DNA of 64,000 bases from Ophiura sarsii (taxonomy: Eukaryota; Echinodermata; Ophiuroidea; Amphilepidida; Ophiuridae): assembly GCA_035610835.1 (NCBI GenBank), contig CM069447.1, forward strand, positions 37,422,057 through 37,486,056. Reading direction: 5' to 3'. The position numbers were made by a program, and so were the translations under genes. Below the pieces are notes generated by a model. That model made no database searches. It had not been told where the DNA came from and saw nothing but the letters and a program-made list of their open reading frames with translations. This document shows, piece after piece, positions 27,401 through 42,400 of this stretch. Positions within the stretch are counted from its first letter, which is position 1. Every line of letters begins with the position of its first letter.

Positions 27401-30400
27401 TAAGAAACAGCGTAAAATGTGGGTCTAAATTATCAATCAATTAAATAAAAAAATCAATCAATCAACCATTAAAAGCAAATTAAACAAAATAAAATACCTT
27501 CCCGAGATTCGAACCCGGGCCACCAGAACTCAAAGCCCAATAGCTAACCGCTACACAAGACGGGCTTGATCTGTTATTGCGTGTCAATTATATACTACTT
27601 ATAAAAGTCATGTATAGGAATGGTGATTCATTCTCAACGGATCACCATCACAAATCATTTGATTTTGTCATTATTATGAAATGCAGAATTGTTTTTTCAA
27701 TGGAATAGTGTTTATTGAACTGATTTTAAACTTATAGGCTATTTATGGAAAGAAATGAGTCGCATCATATGTATGTTTCAACGGTTCACCGTGTTGAAAT
27801 AATTAATATATGACACTATAGATTTATTTTATTTCATCAATGGTGAACCGTTCGAAAGTAGGTATGCAGTGATTCCTATTTTCTTTAAAATGCTCTATAA
27901 GACGGGTTTTTGTCCACTAATCCACTATCCATGGAAAAAACAGTTCGGCATGTCGTAATAATGACACATTTGATCATTTTTCACGGTGAACCGTTGAAAA
28001 TGAATCACCATTGCGCAATGACAATACATGTGCATTGATCAAGTAAAAGTCAGTTACTATGCATACAAAACGTTTGGTGTAACGATTCTGCTGTGAGACT
28101 TGCACGCATTTGCCCTGGGTTCGATTCCATGTCCAAACTTCTGTTTGATAAACGATCTTCATTTATTTCATTTTCTTAATATGTCTAACGATCATAATTT
28201 CCATTATTGTTTTTGATCTCCACTATCATGATGTCATCTATATATTTGTTGAATGATAATAACGTTCTTGATTTTGTTAATGTATTGCTGTATTTAACAC
28301 TTTCCACGCGGCTAATATTTTTACCATACACAAAACAGATTTTTCAGAAACCTTCCCCAACTTTCAAAGTCTATCACAAGGGTTACTGAACCAATACTAG
28401 GATTGTTTGTACTAATTTTAATGCATTTGTCAAGGTGATTCCAAATATGGTGATGAAATTCAATAATCTTGACATTTTTGAAACAATTGGTGACATTTTG
28501 GAATGTCGTCTGCAGCCTGCCGCGTGGAAAGTATATTAATCATGTTATTCAACAATCATTGCTGATTTACTCGCTCTTTAAAAAGATATAGGGGGGTATT
28601 ATTACGGTGTATGCATGGCTTGACAACTTTGGTTTATTGTCAAAACAAAACATGCATCACACTTTTGTGATACCTTTATAAGTTCAAAAAGACTGAATTA
28701 GACACATATATTTAGGCACTTTATTAGGTTCAACTTTTTTTATATTTTTTGTCAATTCTGAAATAACATGTTTTTACGTATATGCTACATTAGTATTGAG
28801 TGACCGATCCCTAAATGACTTGATGCATATGTGTCAATTTCAGGAAATATTAACACTATTCCTGTGAATAATTGGGCGAAATCTGATCACAATCCGACAT
28901 TTCGTTTGAAAGATATAGCCAAAAGACTGATTTCAGATGGTGAATTTAGCATTTCGCTCAGACAATCAAGGAAAAAAAGGTTGGCAACCTTTGTCCCAAT
29001 TAAGGAAAAAAGTGCCCCTCTCCCTCGAGGCAATGTTGATCCGAGCCACATGTCATCAGAAGCTTTGGCAGCTCTCTCAACCTTGATTGATGGGGGGTGG
29101 GGAAGGATGAGAGAGAGGGGGAGACCTCTGTGTGCTACTAAAGAGCGCTATGTCCCAAGTCGGTTCTCTATTGTGAGCACAGGGATAGCTGTATTAAATT
29201 GTATCAAGTGTGCCAACTATTATTTTCCTTGATTGTAGAATTGCACGAAAAAACAACAACATGATACCTGTGTAATGTTTGTATGATACTGGTTGCACCA
29301 TGATAACGTGGTACTTTGCTGGCTTTAACACACCCGTAGTCGTAGACAAAGATGAAACAGTTCTCGAATAATATTTTATAGTTCAAATCATTTTATTACT
29401 AAGACAGTGACGATATCGGCCGATACACGATTACATTATAAACTGAAGAACTAGATGATATAACAAAGTGAACAGCTTGACAAACAGGAACGAAAGAGAA
29501 CGTCTACACGCTGCATTGCCCTTTTGAATGCTTTCGCGGGAAACCCGTCACTACTTGATGCTCTGTGATTGGACATGGATCGACCTTCGACCTGACCCGA
29601 CCCGACATCACAGACTCATCAAGCACTGACAAGAAGTTTCCATAAAAGGATATGCATCGTACAAGTTAGCATCCTACACCTGCATGGTTAAGCGTGGTAG
29701 TGCAACGGTCAGCCAAAATGACCTCTCTCAATTAGCAACACTGCTTTTAATAGAGTCCCTCTTTAAACTTGTTGGCATTTGTCAAGCCAACCTTTGCTAC
29801 ATTAGGTTTTATACCATGTCAAGTAGTTTTGAAGTCTAGACTGTTTTGTTGAGACGTTCAGAGAACTATATGGCAAATAACGTTAAGTAATATAAAATAC
29901 TTACTTTAATCCAGATCGTAGCCGGTGGAAAGATTATCCAGCCTAAAGCCAAAGATGACGTCATTGCTGTTACCGTGACCAACATTCAGATAACGCAAGA
30001 CATGGTACCCAGCGCTCGTATGGTGGCATTTTACGTGAACAACTTCAACCAAGTTGTCGCCGATATGGTGTGGATTGATGTTGTAGACCAGTGTGAAAAT
30101 CCTGTTGAGGTAAGCGTAACACTTTCCACGCGGCAGGCGTCTGCAGACGACATTCCCAAATTTCACAAAATGTTTTCAAAAAGTCAAAATTATTGAATTT
30201 CATTACCATATTTGGAATCACAAAGAGAAATGCAATAAAATAAGTACAAACATGCATAGTATTGGTTCAGTAATCCTTAAAATAGATTTTAAAAATTTGG
30301 AAATGTTCCTGACAAATCTGTTTTGTATATGGTAAATCTAATAGCCGCGTGGAAAGGGTTAACAGTGTTGCGTACGGTGTGTCAATGGTGCCTTTTGAAA

Positions 30401-33400
30401 GGATAGATGTTAATGCCCCCTTCTCAAAAATCCAATTTAAACGGAGGATTAATTTACAGATTTGAGCACCCCAAGACAAAGCACCCCAAGACAAATCTTT
30501 TGACAACCATCCCCCCAAAAAAAACCAATTACACACAAAAATCAAAATAAGTATGAATTAGACAACGTCATAGCATATTAGCTTAACTCTAACCCTGGCG
30601 GAGGGAATTTGGTGTGGACCGGGGGGGGGGATGCAAGTTGAGGGATTTTGATCAAAAAAATCACAGCGGTCCGACCTGGGTTCAATCCGCGGACCCTCCG
30701 CACTCCAGCACCATGCTCCTATCGATTGAGCTAGCAGGCCAGAGCGGCCTCGGGCAGCAATTTGGTGTCCACATATGAGCTCGGTCGATGATGTCATTGA
30801 AATTTAATCATTGTCAAAGCATGGGGAGAGGTTTTCGTGTAGTATTTTGTAGTATGTAAAGGAGATGGGTTAAAGAAATATTTTGGGCACTAAGTCAAAT
30901 AAGCCGTATTACATTTGCTCTCAGTGACCCAATTCAGTTCATTAAAAAATGATGACCTTAGGCAACGGAAAAAAGAAACCATGTTCTTCGGGCAAACGGA
31001 CCTCTAAGGATGGGTCAGTCGGTCGGGTGTGTTTTGTTTGTTTTTAATTTTGTAATTTTTTTCCCCTTGACAAGTATTTTGAAAAGCCAAACAAATTATT
31101 TGGGTCGGTATATTCATTTGCACATGATTTTTTTTTCTTTCACTGATTACTAAAAAATTGGGTCGATCGCGCCCGTAGAGTAGAACAAGGTTTTATTTTT
31201 TCGTCGCCTAAGTCCAAGTCAAGTCATCACAGCACTGCTGCTCACTTGTGGAACATACTTACCTTATGTTCCTTGTAACCCAAAGTCTATGTAGAAAACA
31301 ATGCTCAGAGAACACCTCAAAGAACACACTGCTAAACTGAATCTAACCAATCTGCCATAATGGAGCTTGCAAAATAACAGGGTATTTCCGCAACGTGGAG
31401 AACGTAAAAGGTCTCTGCTGGGAGGACAAACTTCTTCCGAGAAAGATCAGGGAGGCCATCAGGAAAGAAGCAAGTCCCACTCTAAGCATGCAGGGACGGG
31501 CAGCAAAATTCTAAAAATGTATGACACTCCTTGTTGAAAACATCAACAGTGAGTCAACCGTCAGTCGTAAACCATCTTCCAGCTACCTGCTTACAATGGG
31601 GTATGGTTTACTCCAAAAATTTCGGAAAAATAAACTTGAGTGTCGGTACATTGTTTTAAATTATTTCTTCTCTATTGGGCTTATCATTGTCTTTTGCAGA
31701 TATCTATACCAGCTCCTACTGACGGGAAGACATGGTATAAACCCAAGACAACGATCAACCTGAATGTGAGGGGAAGACCACAAACGAAGGTCGCCCTGCT
31801 GGCTGTAGACACGGCAGTATATCTCTTGCAGGATTACCATAGACTAAATAAAAAGAAGGTTAGTGTTAGATATTGCAGTATAATGTACATCTTGGTCATC
31901 GCCCAGCTGGGACCCACCTGGGACCCAGCTGGGCGATGCTGGGGGAAACACATCATTACCGAATTTATTTGTTGTGTACTGGTTATGCATTGCAGCTAGA
32001 AAGAAGTGGAACATACTTGTGGAACATACTTACCTTATGTTCCTTGTAACCCAAAGTCTATGTAGAAAACAATGCTCAGAGAACACCTCAAAGAACACAC
32101 TGCTAAACTGAATCTAACCAATCTGCCACAATGGAGCTTGCAAAATAACAGGGTATTTAAAACAATGTACCGACACTCAAGTTTATTTTTCCGAAATTTT
32201 TGGAGTAAACCATACCCCATAGGCTGGGTAGTAATTCCGCACAGCTGATGGACCGATAAAAATAACATTGGCTGACGTGGGCTTCATCACCAATTCCCAA
32301 GCAAAACCACATGCTGTGTAATTGACATTGTATACCAAGGTTGTTTTTTACAATCCAGGTCATTCCCAATGGCATGTTTTACGTCATATGTTTGTTCAAT
32401 GGAATGCAATTAAGTCAGCGGAGACTTGCCAAAAGTTGGGACAATTGACAATTTTTGACTTACAGTGTTTTGCCAAATGCCAAATGAAGGCAGTTCAAGA
32501 ATGAAATATTGACATTTTCACATTCAGTAATTTCACTTTCAGTCTTTTAAAAAATCCAAACTTTATAAATTAGTATGTTTTGACTTTTAGATATTTTCCA
32601 AGATGGCATCCTATGATCTTGGATGTGGTCCCGGGGGAGGCAGCAACACGCAGGACATATTTGATGTAAGTAAATGGGTATCACATGGGTGTTACATGGG
32701 TATCACATGGGTGTTACATGGGTATCACATGGGTATCACATGGGTGTTACATGGGTATCAAATGGGGGGTTATATGGGTATCACATGGGGGTTATATGGG
32801 TATCACATGGGGGTTATATGGGTATCACATGGGGGTTATATGGGTATCACATGGGGGTTATATGGGTATCACATGGGGGTTATATGGGTATCACATGGGT
32901 GTTACATGGGTATCACATGGATGTGGCCCTCGGGGGAGGCAGCAACACACAGGACATATTTGATGTAAGTAAAAGGTCTACCTTATACAACATTACCTAC
33001 AACAAATTCTTCTACAGTTAAAGAGAGTTTAATTGAACACTTAAAACCACCAAAATTAAAAGTGTATCTTCTGATCACTTTTTTTGGCTATGATTTTTTT
33101 TTTCATATCAAGATATTTTTATATCAGAAGAATCCCATATTTTTCTCATTATTTCTGCAAAATCTTAGGGGCCAGAAAGGTTCCGTCTACGTGAATCAAG
33201 TTTGTTTTTTGCAAACAACATACAGCGTGAATCGATTCCCTGATTCTCGTCCAAATCTAGCCCCCCCCTCCTGGGTATATTGTTTTAGACTGAAACATTA
33301 TTGTCTGACATAAATGCGTTCAATAGTATTATTTTTGGCACAGAGCATCTCCGCTAGCAGCGCATCATTGTTCCACTGAAAATACTACTACCCCTAGCAT

Positions 33401-36400
33401 TTATGTCAGATAATACAGGTACGGTGTAAAATATCCTTTGCACAAATACCTTGTAATGATGAAGTCAACCAGATACGGTTCTGAAAATTTACCCTTGTGA
33501 TAGTGTTTAGAGAAAGGGTTAAAATATTGTTATTGTTTATTAAAATATCCATATAGCATGTTATTATTTTTAAATTATCAACACCGAACTACAGCACAAT
33601 TAACTTAACAATTCACAGATAATTCTTTAACCGTTGTGATCACATTATTGGAATATTCAGGCATGACATTTTGTAGATAAAAATCGGAAAGTAGATATTT
33701 GTAACTCTCAAAAGTAGATATTTTTGACTAAATTTGCCAAGTTTATTTATAGCCAAAATTTAGACAATTTTGTGCAATATTCTGCTGTTTTTTAATATTT
33801 CAAGGAATTCAGATTGTTTCACCTGATATGAATATCATGCCTGAATATTAGAATATTGTCACGCGCCGACCGCTACCCACTGAAAATAGAATGGATTACA
33901 GCTAAACTGGTATACTGCCCTCTATTGAAATACATGACAGTAACACGGGCTGGTTTTAGACTGGGAAGAGCCTGTGCCCGATGAAATGGAAAATGGCCCA
34001 CGATGTCTGGATTTGCTCTTCTCTGTAAAGATTGTTGGGAAATAGTTAGATTAACTTGCTAAAAACTATTTGTGCATGCATCACGAAGGCGGAAGAGTTG
34101 TGAGTGTTGAAATGATGGCACAGGTTGTATAAGAGACATTGAAGTATTAAAGATCAGCAAGGTTTTCTACCATTGTTTACGTGTGACAGACATGTGAAAG
34201 TAAATGAAGGATAAAGGATTGCAGTGATTATTATTTATACACACAGGAGAAATAACTTCCTCTGTACACCTCCAATAAACAATTATAAGACTAAGTGTGA
34301 TTACCGTGAATACACAAAGGAGAAATAACCTTCCTGTGTGCACACCATCCAATTAGTGTTTAATCACCGTAGCATTCACACAGGAGAAATAAACCTTCCT
34401 GTGTGCACACCATCTAATTAGTAATTAATCACCGTAGCGTAGTATTCACACAGGAGAAATAAACCTTCCTGTGTGCACATCGTCTAATTAGTAAAGTAAG
34501 TAATCACCGTAGCGTAGTATTCACACAGGAGAAATCAACCTTCCTGTGTGCACACCGTCCAATTAGTAAAGTAAGTCATCACTGTAGCTTTCACACAGGA
34601 GAAATCAACCTTCCTGTGTGTGCACATGTAAATTAGTATATATCTACCGTGATTACACTCAGGAGAAATATTTTCTGTGCATCAGTAATATTAAGATTAT
34701 CTTAAAGTGTTCCCTGTAGTATGATTAAGTATGGTATGTGTGAGTAATATGAGGGTCGTGTCTGAGATATGTTAGAGTGATTAAACAGATTTGCATTTTA
34801 TCCAGTTGTTCACAATTAAACGTGATTTGTATATTTATTAGTGCTTTTGTCATATTTTGTCACGTTTTAATCATAAAGGTAAATCACATATTTACCGCTT
34901 ACTCTTGGCCTTCAAGCCTAGATCACTCGCGTAACCGCAGGTTAGGTTTACCATTACTAACCGGCGGTTCGCCACAATATTCCAATACTGTGATCACAAT
35001 GGTTAAAGAAATAAAGCACTGATAAAACACATACGCTCTTATAGTGGTCACGAACCAAGCAGGAAACAGGAAATAGACTCCATGTTTTAAACTATTTTTT
35101 AACTTTGTTTTATTCATTTATTTTTAACAGAATGCTGGTGTGGCGGTGCTCACCAATGCTTATCTACAGACCAATAAACGCCATGGTGAGGTTTACAGTT
35201 TTGTTTTAAACACCTCCCCCCCCCCCCCCTACCCCCCACACACACAAAAATAAGTTGATGAATTTTCATTGTAATTTTAGATCAGCCATATGGTCTTTCA
35301 TAACCGCATTGATTAAACCAAGTGCCGTAGTTGGAACATTTTTTGTTTTGTTTAGACATGTCAATATATTTATTTATTTATTTATTTATTTGAACATACA
35401 CTTTTACAACAGTGGCACTCGTCTACCCGACGGTGCGTTCATAATATATACATACAATAGTAGAAAAAAACAAAAGAGCACGAATAATTATTATATAGTC
35501 TTGTATACAATAGACTCACTTTGAGTTCATGATATTACATCTAACTGCCCACGCACGTTTAAGGTATGATTTGCAGAATTGGTCAAAGATAGCATATGCA
35601 TTACAGGCATCTTTAGTGTGTCTGTAAGGCGTGGTGATATTTATTGGACAACCGAGCATTATATACAGTTTTGAGTCCAGATTACTGATAATGAATTCCA
35701 GCCAAACATCACTAAAACCATTGTTGCATAGGTTATTTTCTAGTTTGAGATATTCCTCGACCCTTATCTCATTCAGTGATCTACATGTAAATAAGAAATG
35801 TCTCAGGTCTTCTACTGAATCATTATCATTACAAAGCATACATTTACCATCCTTATTATTTGAAGACCATTTGCGAATTCTATGTTCCAATGGAAGCGTG
35901 TTTGATCGCGCTTTGAATTTTAGACTACAACCAAAGAAATCAGTTTTGTCTAAAAGATAATCTTCCAATTGAACGGTTCTTTTAAACTGCAAATAGTCGT
36001 TAAGTGAAGATTTGTCCCTAACAGTGTTACTCCATACATTATGACAGACAATCTTATTAATGCGCTTAAATGTGTTAACCCAGCGTGGGCTTGTGGGGGC
36101 GTCATGTATAATGTATTCCATATCGCACCTTTTAAGCGTATCTCTAATCGACGACAACCATTTGTACCTGATGTGGTCCATGTCGCAGTTTAGATTCATT
36201 AGAGCGTTTAAAATAAGTTTCGGCCAACGATGCATCTCTAGATTAGAGAGTCGTGCAAGATACTTAATTCTATGAACATCTTGCAAGGAGGCGATGGGGT
36301 TCCACCCCAAGTCGCCATAGAGGGCTACGCCCGGAGTGTTACGGGGCGCCTTCAAGATATATCTTGCCATTTGTAGCTGCAAGTTCTCTATTTTATTGCT

Positions 36401-39400
36401 ATCAGCCTTGCTACCACAGGTCCATACTGAGCATGCATAGTTAATAGAGGGAAGCGCTAAGGATTTCCAAAGAATGTTACCATAGTGAATCCTATTGAAA
36501 TTATCATGACTATCAATTATCGATTTAATATACGCGATCAACCTGTTGCCTTTCTTAACAACTTCATTGACATGAGTGTGATCTGACAAATTTCTTGATA
36601 TGTGGACCCCTAAGTATTTATAGTGATCGCACTCAGAAATCGATAGATTGCCTAGTTTCCAGAGTTTAGTTTTATCTGTACGTTTGCCTATCACCAATAC
36701 CTTAGATTTATCAATATTAAAGTCTAATTTCCAGGTTCGTGAGAAAGTTGATGCAATGTCTAGCATCCTTTGCAATTCGACTTCGTTATCAGCTATGAGA
36801 ACTACATCATCAGCCCAAAAAAGACATCCTGTTTGCACGTTAATTTTATCACAACATCAACATAAATTTGAGTCAATGCCCTGATGAGTGTGCTTGTATA
36901 GTGCTACTATATTCATAATATGAATAGGATGTTTAATATTATGGTGTCCGTACTTGTTAATGTTCAATATTCATGATTGGATGTTCATACTTGTTAGTAC
37001 CAATTGTTCAATATTCATGATATGATGTTATGAGGTCCACATTAGTGTTGAATATTCATGATAGGATGTTCATACAGGCCTCAAAATAAGAAATGAAAAG
37101 GTCAGGCAATTTAAAGCAATTTGAAAGGGGCACCAACTTTATCCAAGGCAATTATTACCTTGATTTTTTCAAAAATCGAGGTACTGTATCTGTATTGTTT
37201 CTTCTTCTTTCTTCTTTCTTCTTTCTTTCTTGCAAACCCATCTACAAAATGCTTCTTCTCCTACAGTTTACATGCTACAATCACCAGATTTGGTCAGTAG
37301 GACCCCCTACCAGCCCTTCATTACAGGACCTCACAGTTTGGGGTCAAAGGTCACAGGGGGTCACTAGGGGCCAAAACGTGATTTTCACTTAAAATGCATT
37401 TCCAATTTAGTGAAATGACCTAGGATCGTCAAAATTGGTCAACATATTTCTTATGACCATACGCATATACAATAGGTCGGTTTTTAAAATCAGAAATTAT
37501 TTGGGGTTACTAAAATGTTGATTTTCTAACCATATCACTTAAAATGCTTCTTGTCACAGAGGAAATGGCTCATGAATGTCAGAATTTGTCAAAAGATTCC
37601 TTGGGTCCATGCACATACAGCGATCTCAGCGATTAAAATTGACGTGTCATGCGGGGTCACTAGAGGTCATTGACCTATACAGTGATAAAACGTGAGATAT
37701 GCTCCGATTGGGACCGGGTTTGTTTTATCCTTTCTGATTTGATGAGGCAAGAAAAAAAGTCAATCGTGATTTTGGGGTCAAAGGTCAGGAACAGGTCAGT
37801 AGAGGTCAATAAACTTTCTTGCAGACCCCATCTATAAAATGCTTCTTCTCCTACAGTTTACATGCTACAATCACCAGACTTGGTCAGTAGGACCCTCTAC
37901 CAGACCTTCATTGCAGGATCTCACAGTTTGGGGTCAAAGGTCACAGGGGGGTCACTAGGGTCAAAACGTGATTTTCCCTTAAAACGCCATTGCAATTTAG
38001 TAAAACATATGAATTCCTTTCAAGGCAAATGGACCCTGTAAAAAAGCCCCAAAACGCGCTATAGTGGACATATCGATTGACTGCTCTTGAACAAACATAG
38101 CTATACACACAAGCAGACACGGTAGTAGGGACCGGTCCATTATTGTAAATAGGGGTTTTAATTCATGTGAGGTCATCTTCTTGATAGAATAGTATTGCTA
38201 TCGCTCTATATCTACTTTCTGACTATTTAAAACATTGAACTATTGTACAGTTTGTACAACAATATATTATTTCGAGTTAAAGAAACTATGCCTTTTAACC
38301 AGGAACCAAGTCGCAACTCACATAGATTTACCCCCGCTTACATTGGTGTGGTCCAATTTGACCGGCGTGCTTCTCACGCATGTCGTAACAACATTTTAAC
38401 ATTTCACAGTGAATGTATCTCAATCACTTAAGGAGAGTTTTGGGTGAGTTTTGCATTCAAAATATCACTAAATAAACCGTAATGTTTAAGCTACAATGTG
38501 ATATAAAATTTATAATATATACTTGAAGAACTTAATCACAATTTGGCGAGAATAGCGGAGCAAAACAACAACAACTCTCGGAAAGTTTGAAGCGTTGATG
38601 GAGGGTGATAGTCTGCAAACAAGTCTTGTTGTGCGTGCGTATCCTTTGTTTATCCAGATATATAGCGGCTGTTGAAGCTTGTCAATAATGACGTCACACA
38701 ACAAGACTCAGACAAGACTACGTGACTAACAAAACTCGCCCGTAGTATTTTGTAACACAGAATTTCATTGGATGGCATTTTCCCGAGGGTTACCAGTGTC
38801 CAATCAAAATGAATTTAACACGAGGAGATAGCTGACAAAATTTCACGAAATGACTTCCTGGATTTAAGGAATCGGTATTTCTAGAACGAAACTACGGTAA
38901 TTGGAAAATACACGGATGCATGCAAATCGCTAGTGTTTCACAGGAAATCGGCCTGATTTTTGACCGAAAATAATAATGATTTTCTTCGATTTTCCGAATG
39001 TTAGAAGCACAATATTTCACTGAAATAATGATTTTCTAAAAGCACACAGTCTCAGTGACACTGTATTAATAGATTTAAGGGATATTGAGAGCAGTTATTT
39101 TACAATGACGAAAAATGTAAAATTTGAGCCTATTTCGACTGCTCGCTTCCATAGGCCAGTAGAGGTAAAATATCGTAATTGCGGCTAGTTCACCCAAGGA
39201 ATCCATATGTTACCTAGGATTGTCAAAATCGGTCAACATATTCCTTATGACCGTACGCATATATAATAGTTCGGTTTTTTAAAATCAAACATCTTTGGGG
39301 TCCCTAGGGGTCAAAATGTTGATTTTCTTACAATATCACTTAAAATGCTTCTTGTCTCAGAGGAAATGGCTGATCAATGTCAGAATTAGTCAAGAGAATC

Positions 39401-42400
39401 CTTGGGTCCATGCACATACAGTGATTAAAGCGATTAAAATTGGCGTGTCGTATGGGGTCACTAGGGGTCATTGAACTTTACATGGGTAAAACTCAAGACA
39501 TGCTCCGAATTAGATCTGACCTGTTTTAACTTGTTTGGTTCGATCAGGCAAGAATAACAGTCAATCATCATAACCAGGTCAAAGGTCAAGAAGAGGTCAC
39601 TAGGGATCATTTTCTTATAAAAATCAAGGTGCCCTGGTCTCAGACCAGAACTAGATCTAGTGTAATTTGGAATGGTGAAAACTGCCAGAAATTGAGGGCA
39701 TCAAGGCTACTAGGATGCCTTCGATTAATTTGAGCCCTGCTGTTCATACTTTGTCGCTGTTCTGCCCTACTGCTATATCACGAAAAACAGCGTTTTGAGA
39801 AAATCACACTTTTCAATTTTTGAAGACTCACTCAGAACACACAGCAAATATATCACTATTGTCAAAGATCATTTAAACATATGTCCCAACGTGAGTAAAT
39901 GAGGCACAATGCGGCAGTAGTTCATTTGATTTAAGGGCACAAATGTGGGACACAGTCATATTAAGTCAAATTCATAAAAGTCTTACTTCTGATCTTTGAC
40001 AACCACTTGTATCTAACCAAAGACTCCAATCCATGAGAGTAAAGAGTTAATATAATTACAATTCGAGGTACTTAATTTTCATTTACTCCATTGATATATT
40101 AACAAAACCAAAAGACAATTTGTATTTGGTGTTTTGAGACAGATTGATTTTCAATAATCCGTAACTATGGTTAGGAGCGAAATATAACATTGATTTTGGT
40201 ACCAGAATGTCCCTTATAACTTATACATAATTATAATCATGATATAACTAACTCAAGTTTCATACACCCAACAAAATATGTAAGTTCCCCCCTAGCATAT
40301 ACTAGAATATTTCCAAAAATATTTGATGGATTTAAATAATTTTCAGCTAGAAGGATGCACCCAATTGTTAGGCACATTTTGATATCAAATTTGTTGGCAT
40401 TGATACAATGCAACGATAAGAAATTGTGCCATTTACCAATTTGTATACAGAAAAAAAGTGGCACTAAATCTCACTGACTATGGCTGGGTTTTTTCCATAA
40501 ATTAACAGACATTTTCTTGGTGGATTTTCGTGCACAGAAATGGGAATCTACCAAACAAGTATGTGTGTGTGGCATCATTTCAAGAAAATCAATAAGCAGA
40601 TCATAATCATGTGTGGCAAGTTCGTCTGATTATGTGTGACATGGCAATCTGGTCCGGGTATGAGTGAGTGACATAGCAATTCTGTGTGACATGGCAAAAT
40701 GGTCTGATTATGTGTGACCAAATTGTCATGTCGCACATAATCAGACCATTTTGCCATGTCGCACATAATCAGACCTGTATTTTCCTCATTGTGCCTCATA
40801 TGCCAGTATGCCAGAACAGCGATGACTTGTCAGTGCCATGCTGATTGTTGAATATTCATGATATGATGTCCATAATTATTAGTGTTGAATATTCATGATA
40901 TGATGTCCACACTTGTTTGTGTTGAATAATCATGGTGTTTATATTATTACAGATCTTGGATGCAATAAACATGATAGAAAGAGACGCAATGTGGAGGAAA
41001 CAACAGAAACTATTCAAGAACTGCGTAAGTTTGATACAAAATCTAAATCAGTCATGTAATGATATAACAATAGTGTTCTTGATTTCGTTTGATACACTAT
41101 GAATACCAATGTTTGTTATTTTCATCCAAAAAGTTGGTTAGAGATGGAGGAGGCATGGGTAAAATTGAAGACAAAAAACTGTATCTGTACTATTTCCCCG
41201 AACTTTTCAGAATTCATAACAATCATTAAGGTTTTACTTTGCTGACATGTGAGAGGTGAGCCTATATGAATAGTGATACCCTAGTGCTCCAAATTTGGCT
41301 TCAGAATTTGTTGACCCATGACCTCTAGTGTCGCTTTTTTTCTTCTTTTATTTTTAATTTTCTTAAATTTTTATATATATAATCATAATAATAACACTAA
41401 TAATACACCAATCTTATATAAATTCATATTAGTTAGGTCAAAAACCTCAATTCATTAAAAAGTCATACTTTTGATCAGAAGAAATGAAATACTTTAGTAA
41501 TAGGATATCTTATGATCATCTTATGTTATAAGTTACCAGTTCTATGCAGTGGGTCATTGAGTATTATGTGGGTTATTTCGGGTCAAGTATGGGTCATCCA
41601 AAAGATCTGACACGTTTCTGAATTTGGTGTACCTTGCTACATGTAGGAGTAAGACAGGGCTAGAACAACCACTAGCAAATATCTGACTGACCCTACCTTT
41701 TGGACAGCATCTATGGATAAGCAACAACAAAAAAAGCCTCATCAATAACATCTAAATGATGCCGCAATCTTCAATTGTGGTTCTTCGGAAATGGAATGGT
41801 CCAAATTTGCAACCGATCGGTCAATATTTATAAATCTACTACAATTCATAACTAATGATATATTTCTGTATAATTGTGACTCTGGGCCATTTTCTGTAAC
41901 ACGTTCTATCTGAGAGGTTTTTCTTTTGCAAGACCCCTTAAATGTCCATGCAACAGATGCATGTGATACATTGTGGTGTCAAATTGTTAAAAACATACCC
42001 CTACTGTTCTACGTGCTGATGTGAGATGTCATTCTCAGATGGTTATCGAAGATCACTCCAAGATTTTGTGCCGAGGGTACTGTCTAAATGTAATCGGTGT
42101 CAATCTTTATAGAGCTCAGCAGGCATGGCTGGCACAGCAGCACAGTTAATTACTGGGGGACTTAAGGAAGTCAGATTTTTTTTTAACAAAGCTAACAAAA
42201 TTAATTTTGAGTAAAAAATGCCCAAATCGCTTGATGATGATGTAAAGACACTCACTTAGGGATGAGGTTATTTTGTTTAAACCTAATCTAATATTTTTGG
42301 AAATTTTGACTAAAAGTGCCAACAAAAGAAGTTTCCATTTTTTTCACTTTTTTGGCACTTTTTGGTCAAAATTTCAAAAAATATTAGAGAAGGTTTAAAA

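Larger units (their letters stand above)
26357..29236. repeat. ~2.9 kb region with inverted ~240 bp arms inside direct repeats
   Basis: 26357-26505 (GGTGGGGAAGGATG to TTTCCTTGATTG) recurs directly at 29088-29236. Just inside, 26505-26750 is inverted at 28745-28975 (GTCTGAGCGAAATT versus AATTT-ATTTCGCTCAGAC). SINE-like sequences, another foldback and a MITE lie between the arms. No transposase seen. Confidence 0.75.

Noticed and set aside
28831..29232. 133-codon open frame (SISGNINTIPVNNW...)
   Set aside because: It runs across an inverted arm and a direct repeat that lack the frame in their other copies; no family signature.
31521..31999. Open frames around exon M
   Set aside because: Only 31700-31858 shows family similarity and proper splice edges; the rest is intron repeat.
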